Assembly (NCBI GenBank): GCA_002321305.1
Contig: DCMF01000011.1
Coordinates: forward strand, 1 to 18,361
Direction of reading: 5' to 3'
Length of the DNA stretch: 18,361 nt
Origin: Verrucomicrobia bacterium UBA1629
Lineage (GTDB): Bacteria; Verrucomicrobiota; Kiritimatiellia; RFP12; UBA1067
The notes beneath the pieces are model-generated. The model was not told where the DNA came from and ran no database searches. It saw nothing but the letters and a program-made list of their open reading frames with translations. Each line of letters opens with the position of its first letter. Within the stretch, counting starts at the first letter, position 1. Positions 1 through 8,263 of this stretch are shown here, in pieces. Made by a program: the position numbers and the translations under genes.

Positions 1-2265
1 CCGATCGTCTCGGGCATGCATTCGCTCGGCACGACGCGCGAGCAGAAGGCGAACATGCGCCAGCAGGCGGAGCTCATGGACGTCATGACGACGCATCCCT
101 ATCCGCTGTGGACGCCGAACTGCAACCTGGAGCCGTTCGACACGATCCGCAACGGCTGCCATCCGGCGTGCGAGACGACGTTCTACGCCAACCTCACGGG
201 CAAGCCGGCCTTTGTCGAGGAGGCGGGGTCGATGGGCCCCGGCATCGTCTCGGAGGAGCGTGCGGCGGCGACGATGCGCATGCAGATGTTCTCCGCGTGG
301 GCGTGCGGCATCCCGGCGTTCGTCTGGTGGTGCGCCTACGACCAGGACGAGCTGGACTTCGCGCCCTACGACTGGACGGCCATCGAGCGCGAGCTGGGGC
401 TGTTCGCCGGTTCGGGACGTCCGAAGCCGACGGCGCTTGCGATGCGCGACTTCGCCGCGTTCGTGAAGACGGCGCCGAAGTTGCCGGCGCGGCAGATCGA
501 CGCGACGGTCGTCGTCTCCGAGCGCGAGCTCGGCTGGGAGCCGGCGCAGGGCGCGTGGCTGCTCGCGAGGATGGCGGGGTTCGACATCGCCTACGCGCGG
601 GCGGAAGATCCGCTGCCGGAGGCGGGCTTCTACATCCTGCCGTCGGGGACGGGCTACACGACCTATTCGCGGCGGGCGTGGCGCCGCGTCCTTGACAAGG
701 CCGCGCAGGGGGCGACGGTTCTGGTCACGCTGGGCGACGGGGCCGTCCTGTCCGACCTCGCCGAGGCGACGGGCGTGAAGACCGAACGCCATTATGCGAA
801 GCCGTCGAACCGGACGGTGAAATGCGCAGACGGAAAGTCGTTCGCGCTCGCCGATACGCACACGCGCGAAGTGTCGCTGCTGGACGGCTGCCGTGCGCTG
901 CTGACGGATGCGGACGGGGCGCCCGTCCTGACCGTGCGCAAGTACGGGAAGGGGAAGATCCTGCTGTGCCTGGGCGCACTGGAGCGGAAGGCGGCGCTGA
1001 CCGGGTGGCCCGTCTACGCGGCGGCGGCGCGGGAGGCGGGCGTGCGCCGCCGCGTGACGCGCACGGCGCCGCATCTCGGCCTCACGGAGCATCCGTGCGC
1101 GGACGGGCGCACGTTGGTCGTCGCCGTCAACTACGAGCCAAAGCCCGGCGTCTTCGGCCTGAAGATCGACGGCGCGGTCGGACAGGTCTGGCGCGGCGAG
1201 ATCGACGGCGCGAAGCTGACGCTCGGCGCGAACGACGCGGCCGTTTTCGAGGTGAAGCGGGAAGGCGCACGAGACGCCGGCACGGCGGCGCGCGCGGCGG
1301 CGACCGACGGCCGTCCGCCGCTGGGCGAGGTGCGCGGTTTCGACTTTCAGCCGCCGTGGGGGTCGAACGGACGGGACATCTGGCTGGAGCGGTTTGACGC
1401 GGACGAATACCGTCGCCTGATACGCCTTGGCAAGAAGGCGTTTCCGAAGATGAACACGCTGCGCGTCTGGTATTCGCTGGACGCCTGGTACGACAACCGC
1501 GAGCTGGCCGTTCGGAACATGCGCAGGGCGGGCGAGATCATAAAGTCCGAGGGCCTTTGGATGATCCCCGTCTACTTCAACAACTGGCATACGGTCCCCG
1601 ACTTCGGAGGTCTTTCGCACGAGATCCTCGGCAGCGGTGCGGACGGCTGGCGCGTGCCGTTCGGCAACTACCTGACGGAGGTGGCGCAGGTTCTGGAGCC
1701 GCTTCAGGTCGTGCTTGTGCATGACATCTGCAACGAGCCGCTCAACAACTGCCTGTGCTGGGAGGCGGGCACGGCGCGGATTCGGGACTTCGTGGCGAAG
1801 ATGTCCGAGCGCCTGCACGAGGTCTCGCGTGCGCCCGTGACCGTTGGCTCGCAGGCCGGGCCGTGGAAGCGCGTGACGTGCGGCGTCGATTGCGACATCG
1901 ACCTGTTCGCGCCGTCGGTCGACGTGATCAGCTGCCATCCCTACCTGATGATGGGCCGCGAATTCGGCACACGCGAGAAGTACTTGGACTGGATCGTCGA
2001 AAAGGCGGCGAAATACGGCAAGCCCGTCCTCGCGACGGAATGCTGCATCGGCGCGCCCACGGTGACCGGCCGGGTCGAGATCCTGCGAAAGGAGCTGGAC
2101 GGGCTGGCGCGTCGCCGGATCGGCTTTATCGCGCACGGACTGACGCCCTCGCCCGTTGCCGACCTGCATGCGCAGAAGCCCGGCCAGGGGAACGGGTTCG
2201 ACATGCCGTTCATGGATCTGGACGGGAACGTCCGCGAGGGGCATGAGGCGTTCAACGAATACTGA
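1..2265 (+). CDS. Two-barrel GH5-like (clan GH-A) glycoside hydrolase, 5' end outside window
   Basis: The frame is open to base 1, so the true start is upstream; residues are counted from the Met at base 16. The protein begins inside a TIM-barrel hydrolase: GKPAFVEEAG puts a candidate nucleophile at E68/E69, and a Trp-rich strand follows (FVWW, about 102-105). The matching acid/base lies outside the window. Residues about 160-255 look like the class I amidotransferase-like or trimerisation-type domain found in beta-galactosidases, and a small beta domain follows. A second complete barrel begins near residue 434 (GFDFQPPWGSNGRDIW). DICNEPLN gives acid/base E574 and PVLATECC gives nucleophile E675, the usual clan GH-A Asn-Glu-Pro and strand-7 Glu arrangement. 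It therefore likely cleaves a beta-linked glycan outside the cytoplasm, but the substrate is not readable. Two GH-A barrels in one chain is uncommon. The next gene follows after 16 bases and is probably in the same operon. Family assignment below clan level is uncertain. Confidence 0.8.
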   Translation, partial: PIVSGMHSLGTTREQKANMRQQAELMDVMTTHPYPLWTPNCNLEPFDTIRNGCHPACETTFYANLTGKPAFVEEAGSMGPGIVSEERAAATMRMQMFSAWACGIPAFVWWCAYDQDELDFAPYDWTAIERELGLFAGSGRPKPTALAMRDFAAFVKTAPKLPARQIDATVVVSERELGWEPAQGAWLLARMAGFDIAYARAEDPLPEAGFYILPSGTGYTTYSRRAWRRVLDKAAQGATVLVTLGDGAVLSDLAEATGVKTERHYAKPSNRTVKCADGKSFALADTHTREVSLLDGCRALLTDADGAPVLTVRKYGKGKILLCLGALERKAALTGWPVYAAAAREAGVRRRVTRTAPHLGLTEHPCADGRTLVVAVNYEPKPGVFGLKIDGAVGQVWRGEIDGAKLTLGANDAAVFEVKREGARDAGTAARAAATDGRPPLGEVRGFDFQPPWGSNGRDIWLERFDADEYRRLIRLGKKAFPKMNTLRVWYSLDAWYDNRELAVRNMRRAGEIIKSEGLWMIPVYFNNWHTVPDFGGLSHEILGSGADGWRVPFGNYLTEVAQVLEPLQVVLVHDICNEPLNNCLCWEAGTARIRDFVAKMSERLHEVSRAPVTVGSQAGPWKRVTCGVDCDIDLFAPSVDVISCHPYLMMGREFGTREKYLDWIVEKAAKYGKPVLATECCIGAPTVTGRVEILRKELDGLARRRIGFIAHGLTPSPVADLHAQKPGQGNGFDMPFMDLDGNVREGHEAFNEY

Positions 2266-2269
2266 ATGA

Positions 2270-2275
2270 AAGGGG
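2270..2275 (+). promoter_or_regulatory. Ribosome binding site that decides the start of the GH39-GH97 gene
   Basis: AAGGGG directly abuts the first ATG (2276), leaving no spacer, but lies six bases before the in-frame ATG at 2282. The second ATG is therefore the better start and removes two residues from the longest frame. Confidence 0.5.
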
Positions 2276-2281
2276 ATGGTC

Positions 2282-5200
2282 ATGTCGACTAAAGGATTGG
2301 CATTGGGGATGGTCTGCGTCTTCGCGGCCTTGATCGCCAGAACGCTTGGCGCGGCGGAGGTGGCGGTGGACTTTGCGCGGCCGACGGGCGTCATCCGGCG
2401 GCTCAACGGCATGAACGGCGGCCCGCAGGTCGTCGGGCGCGGCGAGCTTGTGCGGCAGGCGACGGCCGAGTTCGCGGCCCTGGCGGCGCCGAACGTGCGG
2501 CTGCACGACATTCCGCTCGCGGCGCCCGGCCTCAAGGTCTGCGACGTTCCCCACATCTTCCCGATCTACAACGCGAAGGCCGATCCGAAGGATGCGGCCA
2601 ACTACTACTTCGAGCCGACGGACGACTACATCCGCCGACTCAAGGCCTGCGGCGTCGAGTCGATCACGTTCCGGCTCGGCACGTCCATCGAATGGACGCA
2701 TCCGCGAACGTATTTCGCGCGCCGTCCGAAGGATCTCGACCAGTTCGCCGAGGTGTGCGCCGGCATCGTGCGCCACTACACGACCGGCTGGGACGGCGGA
2801 TTCGACGCGGGCAAGGTCTACTGGGAGATCTGGAACGAGCCGAACTCCAACGGCACGGGCGAGTGCTGGGAGAAAGGGCAGGACATCGAGACGTACTGGC
2901 CGCTCTACGTCGCCGTCGCGCGGCGCATCAAGGCCGAGTTCCCGGACGCGCGCGTGGGCGGGCCTTCCTCGAACACGTTCGACTTGCGTCTGGCCGCGCG
3001 CATGGCGGACGTCTGCAGGGCCGAGGGCGCGGCGCTCGACTTCTTCTCCTGGCACCAGTACATTTCGTCCCTTGAGCCTTTCGACGGCCCGATCCGCGAA
3101 CTGCGCGAGATGTTCGACCGCAAGGGCTTCGCGCGGACCGAGCTGCACCTCAACGAATGGCACTGGATGCCGGCGTGCTGGAGCGACCTGGGCGACCGGG
3201 AGCGGCTTCTGCGCTGGGAGGACACGCCCGACGGCCTCAACGGGATCGAGTCCGCCGCCGCCGTGCTGCACACGCTCGTCGGCTTCCAGTCGACCGCGCT
3301 CGACATGGCGGACTACTACATGGCCTTCGACTTCTCCTCGTGGGGACTCTACGACCGCCGGGGGAACCTGCGCCCGACCTATTGGCCGCTCGCCTGGTTC
3401 GGACAGCTCGCCAAGACGTCCGCCGCGCGCGTCGCGGTCGCCTCCGGCGATCCGCGCGTCGCCGTCCTCGCCGGCGTGGCGGCCGACGGTCGCAAGACGG
3501 CGCTCGTCTCCGATTTCCGTCCGGACGGGACGGAGCCGCTGACGGTCGCGCTCGCGGGTCTGCCGCCGGACGGCCGCGTCGCCGTCACGGCGCTGCGGGC
3601 GGACGGCATCCCGCGCGCGGAGAGCGTCCGCCTCCGGGACGGACGGCTGACGCTCGACCGCTCCGCAGGTTCGGGCGTCTACCGCATCGAGACGCCGGCG
3701 GGCGGCATCGTCTCGCCGGACGGGAAGGTCGGCGTCGATTTCACGCTGGACGGCGGGCGGCCGCAGGTCGCCGTCTCATATGCGGCGGCGCGCGTGGCGA
3801 CGCTGGATCTCGGCCTTGTCCTCGACGAGCCCTACCAGGGCGGTTTCACGCTTGAGGACTTCGAGCTGGGCGGCTCGGACACGACGTGGAAAAACGTCTG
3901 GGGCGACCGGGCCGAGATTCGCGACGCGCACCGCGACTACACCGTCCGCCTGCGTGAGAACGGGCCGAAGGCGCGCGGCCTACGCATCGAGATGCGCGCG
4001 TATCTGGAGGGGTTTGCGTTCCGCTACGTGATCGAAGGCGCGGGACGCGCGACGGTGCTGGACGAATCGACGCGCGTCGTCTTCGCGCCGGGCACGGTCG
4101 CCTGGCCGATCTACGACACGGAGGACACCTACCCGGCCGAGCCCGTCGATGCGGCGAACCTCCGGCCCGCGCCCGACGCGCGATGGCCGAACCACTACAT
4201 GCTGCCGCTGACGGTGCGGCGTCCCGACGGCGTCTGCGCGTCGCTCTTCGAGGCGTACGTGCGCCGTTATCCGCGCGCGAAGGGCGAGGCCGCGGACGGC
4301 GGCACGAAGATCCGGCTGATCGGCGACATGGCGGGGCACACGCGCGGCACGGCGACCGTCGACTTGCCGTTCGAGAGCCCGTGGCGCGCGATCCAGGTCG
4401 GTCGGGACGCTGCCGCCCTTGTCGAGAACGCGACGCTCGTCCTGAACCTGAACCCGCCGTGCGCACTCGCGGACACGTCGTACATCCGGCCGGGGCTGTG
4501 CCTGTCCGATCTCGGCAACTGTGCGCTGAACAACCGGGACATCCTGGCTGCGGCGACGCGCGAACGGGCGAACGGCATCCGGCACTTCCAGATCGACTGG
4601 GGCTGGTACGGGACCGAGTGGACGTGGAGCGCGGCGGAGGTCGCCACGTACCTGAAGCACGTGCCGGACGCGGACACGCGCTTTCCGGGCTGGCGGGCGA
4701 ACGCCGTCGCCGATCCGCGCCGGACGGCGAAGGGGTACGTCCCCTACCGCGCGGACGGCTTCTTCGACTACGGCACGGTCGTCGATCTTGACCTCCCCGC
4801 GCTCGTGAAGGATCTCGCCGCCGTCGACGTCGACCTGGCGCTCTACCTGCACGGGCGCGTGCTGGAGGAGGCGGACGACCTGGACGCGCTTTTCGCGCAC
4901 TACCGCCGGTGGGGCGTCGCGGGCCTCAAGCCGGGGTTCGTCCGCTACGGCGACGCCGCATCGACGGACTGGAACCGGCGGCTTGTCGAGGCGGCGGCGC
5001 GCCACGGCCTCTGGCTGGACGTCCACGACCGGCACGTGCCGGACGGGATGCAGCGCACGTATCCGAACCTGCTGCTGTGCGAAGGGGGCGGCGGAGAGGA
5101 GGGCAACCACCCGGTGCGCCAGGACGTGTCGCTGCCGTTCGCCCGCTGCCTCGTGGGGCCGTTCGACTACACGCCGAAGCTTTTCCGGGAGGATCGCACG

Positions 5201-5608
5201 CACGCGCATTCGGTCGCGATGCTGCTCGTCTATCCGGGTCCGGCGGCCGTCCTGCGCGGCCCGGCCGTCGGGCGCGGCTGGGGTCCGGAGCTTGACTTCG
5301 CGAAGGCGCTGCCGATGACCTATGACGAGACGGTCGTTCCCGTGGCCGAGATCGGTCGCCACCTCGTCGTCGCGCGCCGGAAGGGCGGCGTCTGGTATGT
5401 GGCGGGAATCTGCGGCGAGGCGGGCTACACGGGCGGCTTCATGCTCGACTTCCTCGGGCGCGGCGGCAAATGGAAGGCGCGCCTCTTTGCGGACGGCGAG
5501 AGGGGGCGGGTCGAATTCACCGAGCGGACCGTCGCCGGCGGCACGTGGTTTCCCGTCCGCATGGACAGGAGCGGCGGCTTTGCGCTCATCCTGGAGAATG
5601 TGCAGTGA
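2282..5608 (+). CDS. Secreted GH39-GH97 fusion glycoside hydrolase
   Basis: The start is ATG 2282, chosen by Shine-Dalgarno spacing (1108 aa); a hydrophobic signal peptide ends near residue 24 (LGA/A). Residues about 27-375 are a GH39-type barrel: FRLGTSIEW, HYTTGWDGGF and YWEIWNEPN carry acid/base E186, and LHLNEWHW carries nucleophile E292. A small beta domain follows to about 470. From about 473 the chain is GH97: SPDGKVGV and NVWGDRAEI belong to the N-terminal beta-sandwich, FQIDWGWYG is near 770, RTYPNLLLCEG is near 925-935, and PFDYTPKLF is near 960. GH39 members act on beta-xylosides, iduronides or related pyranosides; GH97 members are calcium-dependent alpha-glucosidases or alpha-galactosidases. 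Each half has about the length of a free-standing family member, so this is a true fusion that could remove two differently configured sugars from one glycan. LKPGF resembles the inverting SusB-type branch, which lacks the retaining Asp nucleophile; some GH97 catalytic positions look substituted. The gene is second in an operon and converges on the GH43 gene. Confidence 0.88.
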   Translation: MSTKGLALGMVCVFAALIARTLGAAEVAVDFARPTGVIRRLNGMNGGPQVVGRGELVRQATAEFAALAAPNVRLHDIPLAAPGLKVCDVPHIFPIYNAKADPKDAANYYFEPTDDYIRRLKACGVESITFRLGTSIEWTHPRTYFARRPKDLDQFAEVCAGIVRHYTTGWDGGFDAGKVYWEIWNEPNSNGTGECWEKGQDIETYWPLYVAVARRIKAEFPDARVGGPSSNTFDLRLAARMADVCRAEGAALDFFSWHQYISSLEPFDGPIRELREMFDRKGFARTELHLNEWHWMPACWSDLGDRERLLRWEDTPDGLNGIESAAAVLHTLVGFQSTALDMADYYMAFDFSSWGLYDRRGNLRPTYWPLAWFGQLAKTSAARVAVASGDPRVAVLAGVAADGRKTALVSDFRPDGTEPLTVALAGLPPDGRVAVTALRADGIPRAESVRLRDGRLTLDRSAGSGVYRIETPAGGIVSPDGKVGVDFTLDGGRPQVAVSYAAARVATLDLGLVLDEPYQGGFTLEDFELGGSDTTWKNVWGDRAEIRDAHRDYTVRLRENGPKARGLRIEMRAYLEGFAFRYVIEGAGRATVLDESTRVVFAPGTVAWPIYDTEDTYPAEPVDAANLRPAPDARWPNHYMLPLTVRRPDGVCASLFEAYVRRYPRAKGEAADGGTKIRLIGDMAGHTRGTATVDLPFESPWRAIQVGRDAAALVENATLVLNLNPPCALADTSYIRPGLCLSDLGNCALNNRDILAAATRERANGIRHFQIDWGWYGTEWTWSAAEVATYLKHVPDADTRFPGWRANAVADPRRTAKGYVPYRADGFFDYGTVVDLDLPALVKDLAAVDVDLALYLHGRVLEEADDLDALFAHYRRWGVAGLKPGFVRYGDAASTDWNRRLVEAAARHGLWLDVHDRHVPDGMQRTYPNLLLCEGGGGEEGNHPVRQDVSLPFARCLVGPFDYTPKLFREDRTHAHSVAMLLVYPGPAAVLRGPAVGRGWGPELDFAKALPMTYDETVVPVAEIGRHLVVARRKGGVWYVAGICGEAGYTGGFMLDFLGRGGKWKARLFADGERGRVEFTERTVAGGTWFPVRMDRSGGFALILENVQ

Positions 5609-5784
5609 CAGTGCCGGTGAGAGGATGGACGACGGTTACGGCCTAGATCGTGGGTGCGGCATGGAAAAGATGAGTCAGATCATGTACGGCGTGACGGACT
5701 TCGCGGAGAGATCTGAAGTTGAGCATCTGCGCCATGCGAAGGACAGAAGGGCGTGAATGTTCGCGAAAACGAGCGGTTGTTAAA

Positions 5785-6756
5785 TCATGGCTTGATCTTG
5801 AGGCCCGTGGGCGTCTCTTCGACGGGATAGAGCCGCATCCGCTCGTTCGGCGACGTGTTCGGCTGGTGAAGGGTGAGCGTCAGCTGTCCGTCAAACGCGC
5901 GGAAGAGCATGCCGTGCCCGCCGTCGTGCGTGTAGAGGGGCGCGAGGTGTTTCCACGGCCCGCGAACCGAGCCGCTGGCGGAGGCGCATTGCAGGACGCT
6001 GTAGCCGTGTCCCTTGACGAGGTTTGACCAGATCATGCGCAGGGCGCCGTCCGCTGTCCGAACCAGGAACGGGCCGTCCGTCACGAACTCCGCGTCCGGC
6101 GCGTCTGCCGCGCGGAAGAGCTCGATCGGCTCGGACGTGAAGCGCGCGAGGTCGCGGCTCAGCGGCGCGGCCATCATGCGCCCGTTCCCTGTCTGGCACC
6201 ACTCGTGGCAGAACACCATCCACGGCTCGCCGTTCTCGATCCAGAGCGTCCCGTCCAGGCACATCCAGCCGGACGGCGTCACGCTCCCGTCCTTGACGGG
6301 CCTGAACGGGCCGAGGGGACTGTCGCTCCTGAACACCCACACGCCGCGCGGCTGGAGGTGGCCTCCCTTGAAGCCGTCCTGCAGCAGGGCCGGAAGCGGG
6401 TGCGCGGCGTCGGCGGCGAAGGTCAGCGTCACGAAGAGCCAGTAGGCGCCGTCGTACTTGTGGACTTCAGGCGCCCAGACGGCCGTGCAGGCGTTCGAGG
6501 CCGGCAGTTCAAGGACGGGCGTCTTCTCGCTCCAGCGCGCAAGGTCTTTCGAGGTGCGCGCCGCGACGCCGCGTCCGCCCGACCAGGGCTTCGACTCGTA
6601 GAGGTAGTAGGTTCCGTCCTCGGCGAGCACGAACGGATCGCGGATGCGGAAGTCGTCGCGCGAGACCGTCGTCGGAGCTGCCGCCTGCGCGAGGCCGTGG
6701 GCGAGCAGCGCGGCGGTCAGCGTCAGGACTTTGAGTTTGCCGGATCTGGATTTCAT
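5785..6756 (-). CDS. Secreted GH43-like five-bladed beta-propeller glycosidase
   Basis: The protein has 323 aa with a clear signal peptide (basic start, LTLTAALLAHGLAQA, cleavage near residue 26). IRDPF gives the GH43 catalytic base D40, FVLAEDGTYYLYES is the typical first blade, and MCLDGTLW gives the likely pKa-modulating D168. HEW with E185, FVTDGPFLV with D227 and DGGHGMLF with H281 follow in family order. In most GH43 enzymes the acid is the Glu of an EGP motif; here that position reads Asp (TDGP), so E185 or D227 may serve, as in some GH43 subgroups I recall. GH43 members are beta-xylosidases, alpha-L-arabinofuranosidases or arabinanases, and the exact activity is not readable. The length is that of a single catalytic domain with no accessory module. 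It lies downstream of the XylR-like regulator in the same orientation, but has its own extended -10 promoter and a leader of about 44 bases with a weak GAAAGG site. Its 3' end converges on the GH39-GH97 gene. Confidence 0.88.
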   Translation of the reverse strand: MKSRSGKLKVLTLTAALLAHGLAQAAAPTTVSRDDFRIRDPFVLAEDGTYYLYESKPWSGGRGVAARTSKDLARWSEKTPVLELPASNACTAVWAPEVHKYDGAYWLFVTLTFAADAAHPLPALLQDGFKGGHLQPRGVWVFRSDSPLGPFRPVKDGSVTPSGWMCLDGTLWIENGEPWMVFCHEWCQTGNGRMMAAPLSRDLARFTSEPIELFRAADAPDAEFVTDGPFLVRTADGALRMIWSNLVKGHGYSVLQCASASGSVRGPWKHLAPLYTHDGGHGMLFRAFDGQLTLTLHQPNTSPNERMRLYPVEETPTGLKIKP

Positions 6757-6806
6757 GTTCGTTTTGGCCTTTCGTTTGAAGGTGCGTGAGAGATTACACG
6801 CGCCGT

Positions 6807-6815
6807 ATTATAGCA
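6807..6815 (-). promoter_or_regulatory. Extended -10 promoter of the GH43 gene
   Basis: On the minus strand this reads TGCTATAAT, a perfect extended -10 element preceded by TTT. No convincing -35 hexamer is visible at 16-18 bases. The predicted transcript start is near 6800, giving a leader of about 44 bases before ATG 6756. The same TGnTATAAT form occurs before the regulator and the divergent operon. Confidence 0.65.
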
Positions 6816-6849
6816 AAAGTGCTGGCTGTCGTGTGGCTGTTCGTCCCGC

Positions 6850-6884
6850 ACCCTTATTGCGATTTCCTTGCCTGTCCCCGAATT
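6850..6884. repeat. Degenerate copy of the REP-like GGGGACAGGC element
   Basis: Between the regulator stop and the GH43 promoter, CCCTTATT (6851-6858) and GCCTGTCCCCGAATT (6870-6884) match the loop side and right arm of the perfect hairpin at 8223-8263. The opposite arm is not intact. It looks like a decayed copy, although chance similarity of a 10-base core cannot be excluded. Confidence 0.35.
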
Positions 6885-6908
6885 GCGGACGGCCAGTTTC
6901 CGGGGCGC

Positions 6909-8138
6909 TCACGGCGGACATTCCCGGTCGGAGCGCTGTGCGTTTCGGAAGGCGCGCATGGAGAGGCCGAAGCGCTTGCGGAAAAGCGCCTTGGCGTGAT
7001 TCTCGCTGCGGAAGCCGCATTCCAGCGTGAGCGTGCCGATTGGGCGCCGCGTGGCCGCGAGCTTGTCCTTGAGGGCGTTCAGTCGGGTCTCCAGGATCGC
7101 TTCGAGGATTGACTTCCGCGTGAGTTCCCGAAAGCGGCGGTCGGCGAGGCGGCGCGAGACGCCGAGATGCGTGACGACATCGCGGGCGTCGATGCCGTCG
7201 CAGGCGTTCTGGCGGATGAACGCCTGCGCGCGTTCGACGAGCGCCGCCGAGGGCGAGAGGTGCCGGGTCGATTCGCGCTCGACGAGGCGATGCCCCCGGA
7301 TCAGCGCCGTCGGGATGCGCGCCGTCCGCCCCGGCCCCATCAGCCGCAGGAGCGTCCGGACAGCCTGGGCGCCGGCCTGCGCGAAGTTTGGCGCAAGGCT
7401 CGTGAGCGGCGGGGCGGTGAAGCCGCAGAGCAGGTTGTCGTTGTCGACGCCGAGGACGGCAACCTGGTTCGGGACGTCGAGGCCGGCCTCGTGCGCTGCG
7501 TCGAGGACTTGCGTCGCGAGCAGGTCGTAGGAGGCCATCACGGCGGCGGGCTTCGGAAGGGCGGCGAGCCAGTCGGCGAGCGCCGCGAGGCTCGCGGACG
7601 AACCGTCCTGGCTTTCCTGGTGCGGAAAGCGGAGGACCGAATGCGCCTTTTCGTACAGGCGCTCGGCGAACCCCTGCGCACGCGGATCGTCTTCGAGCGG
7701 ACGGTGGCTTTCGCCGACGAAGCCGAATGCGCGGAAGCGTCCGAGGGAGAGGAAGTAGTCGGCGGCGGTGCGGCCGAGGGCCCGTCCGTCGATCTTGACG
7801 CTGGCGATGGGCGCGGTGTGCGCATGCGTGGCGCGGCGATGCGGGCAGATCGTGACGGCGGGGCGTCCGGCGGCCGACGGACAGCTGCGCACGAGATCGT
7901 CGTAGTCTTCGCAGGTGATGAGCCCGTCGAACGAGTCGTCCGCGCGCACGTCAAGCCGGTCTTGCGCATGGCTGTCGGGCGTGGCGATGAACTTCAGCCG
8001 GACGGGATGCGTCCGCGCCTCGCGGAGGATGCCGCTCAGGATGTCGCGGTGTGACGCGAAGGAAAGCCGCAGGGCGATGGCAATCGTCGGGAGGCTTTCT
8101 GTCCGCGTCTGCTGCGGCGTTTTCGCATGGCCAATCAT
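6909..8138 (-). CDS. XylR-like AraC-family transcriptional regulator with sugar-binding sensor domain
   Basis: The protein has 409 aa from ATG 8138. A GTG at 8150 would extend it by four residues, but that codon lies upstream of the transcript start predicted from the -10 element, so ATG 8138 is preferred. Residues about 15-285 form a LacI/GalR-type periplasmic-binding-like ligand domain: FDGLITCEDYDDL, FGFVGES, PAAVMASYDLLA and VAVLGVDNDNLLC are typical motifs. There is no LacI helix-turn-helix at the N-terminus. DNA binding sits in a C-terminal AraC domain with two helix-turn-helix units (about 316-338 and 367-399, ending in CGFRSENHAKALFRKRFGLS). This order and length match E. coli XylR (392 aa), which activates xylose genes on sugar binding. 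The effector here is inferred to be a pentose or other sugar, not shown. The protein is cytoplasmic. It faces the GH5-like operon across a divergent region and precedes the GH43 gene, so both are its likely targets. Confidence 0.9.
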   Translation of the reverse strand: MIGHAKTPQQTRTESLPTIAIALRLSFASHRDILSGILREARTHPVRLKFIATPDSHAQDRLDVRADDSFDGLITCEDYDDLVRSCPSAAGRPAVTICPHRRATHAHTAPIASVKIDGRALGRTAADYFLSLGRFRAFGFVGESHRPLEDDPRAQGFAERLYEKAHSVLRFPHQESQDGSSASLAALADWLAALPKPAAVMASYDLLATQVLDAAHEAGLDVPNQVAVLGVDNDNLLCGFTAPPLTSLAPNFAQAGAQAVRTLLRLMGPGRTARIPTALIRGHRLVERESTRHLSPSAALVERAQAFIRQNACDGIDARDVVTHLGVSRRLADRRFRELTRKSILEAILETRLNALKDKLAATRRPIGTLTLECGFRSENHAKALFRKRFGLSMRAFRNAQRSDRECPP

Positions 8139-8150
8139 GGTGACGCGCAC

Positions 8151-8159
8151 ATTATACCA
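8151..8159 (-). promoter_or_regulatory. Extended -10 promoter of the XylR-like regulator
   Basis: The minus strand reads TGGTATAAT. Standard spacing places the transcript start near 8144 (a G), only about six bases before ATG 8138. That leaves no room for a ribosome binding site and implies a near-leaderless transcript. No -35 element is obvious. Confidence 0.6.
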
Positions 8160-8195
8160 AATCCCTGCTGCCGTTGAGTGCAGTGAAGCGTCCGA

Positions 8196-8263
8196 TGGGA
8201 ATTCTGGGAATTCTGGGGGAATTCTGGGGACAGGCCCCTTATTTGGTGGGGCCTGTCCCCAGA
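8196..8263. repeat. REP-like hairpin preceded by three direct repeats
   Basis: Three copies of TGGGAATTC-type units (8196-8204, 8205-8213, and 8214-8224 with two extra G) run straight into a perfect inverted repeat with 16-base arms (8223-8238 and 8248-8263) and a nine-base loop (TTATTTGGT). The arm core is GGGGACAGGCCCC. Such palindromes are typical of REP elements moved by Y1-type (RAYT) transposases in several phyla. No such transposase is in the window. It lies between divergent promoters, so it could also act as a transcription barrier. No T-tract follows on either strand, which argues against an ordinary intrinsic terminator. Confidence 0.7.

Noticed and set aside
3980..5362. 460-aa open frame antisense to the GH97 region
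   Set aside because: Arg/Val-rich shadow with no motif; the sense strand carries strong GH97 motifs.
5625..5756. Possible 43-aa protein after the GH39-GH97 gene, preceded by GAGAGG
   Set aside because: No recognisable motif, ordinary chance length, and no independent evidence of coding.
8223..8263. Intrinsic terminator reading of the 16-bp hairpin
   Set aside because: There is no T-tract on either side and no gene ends here; both neighbouring genes start from this region.
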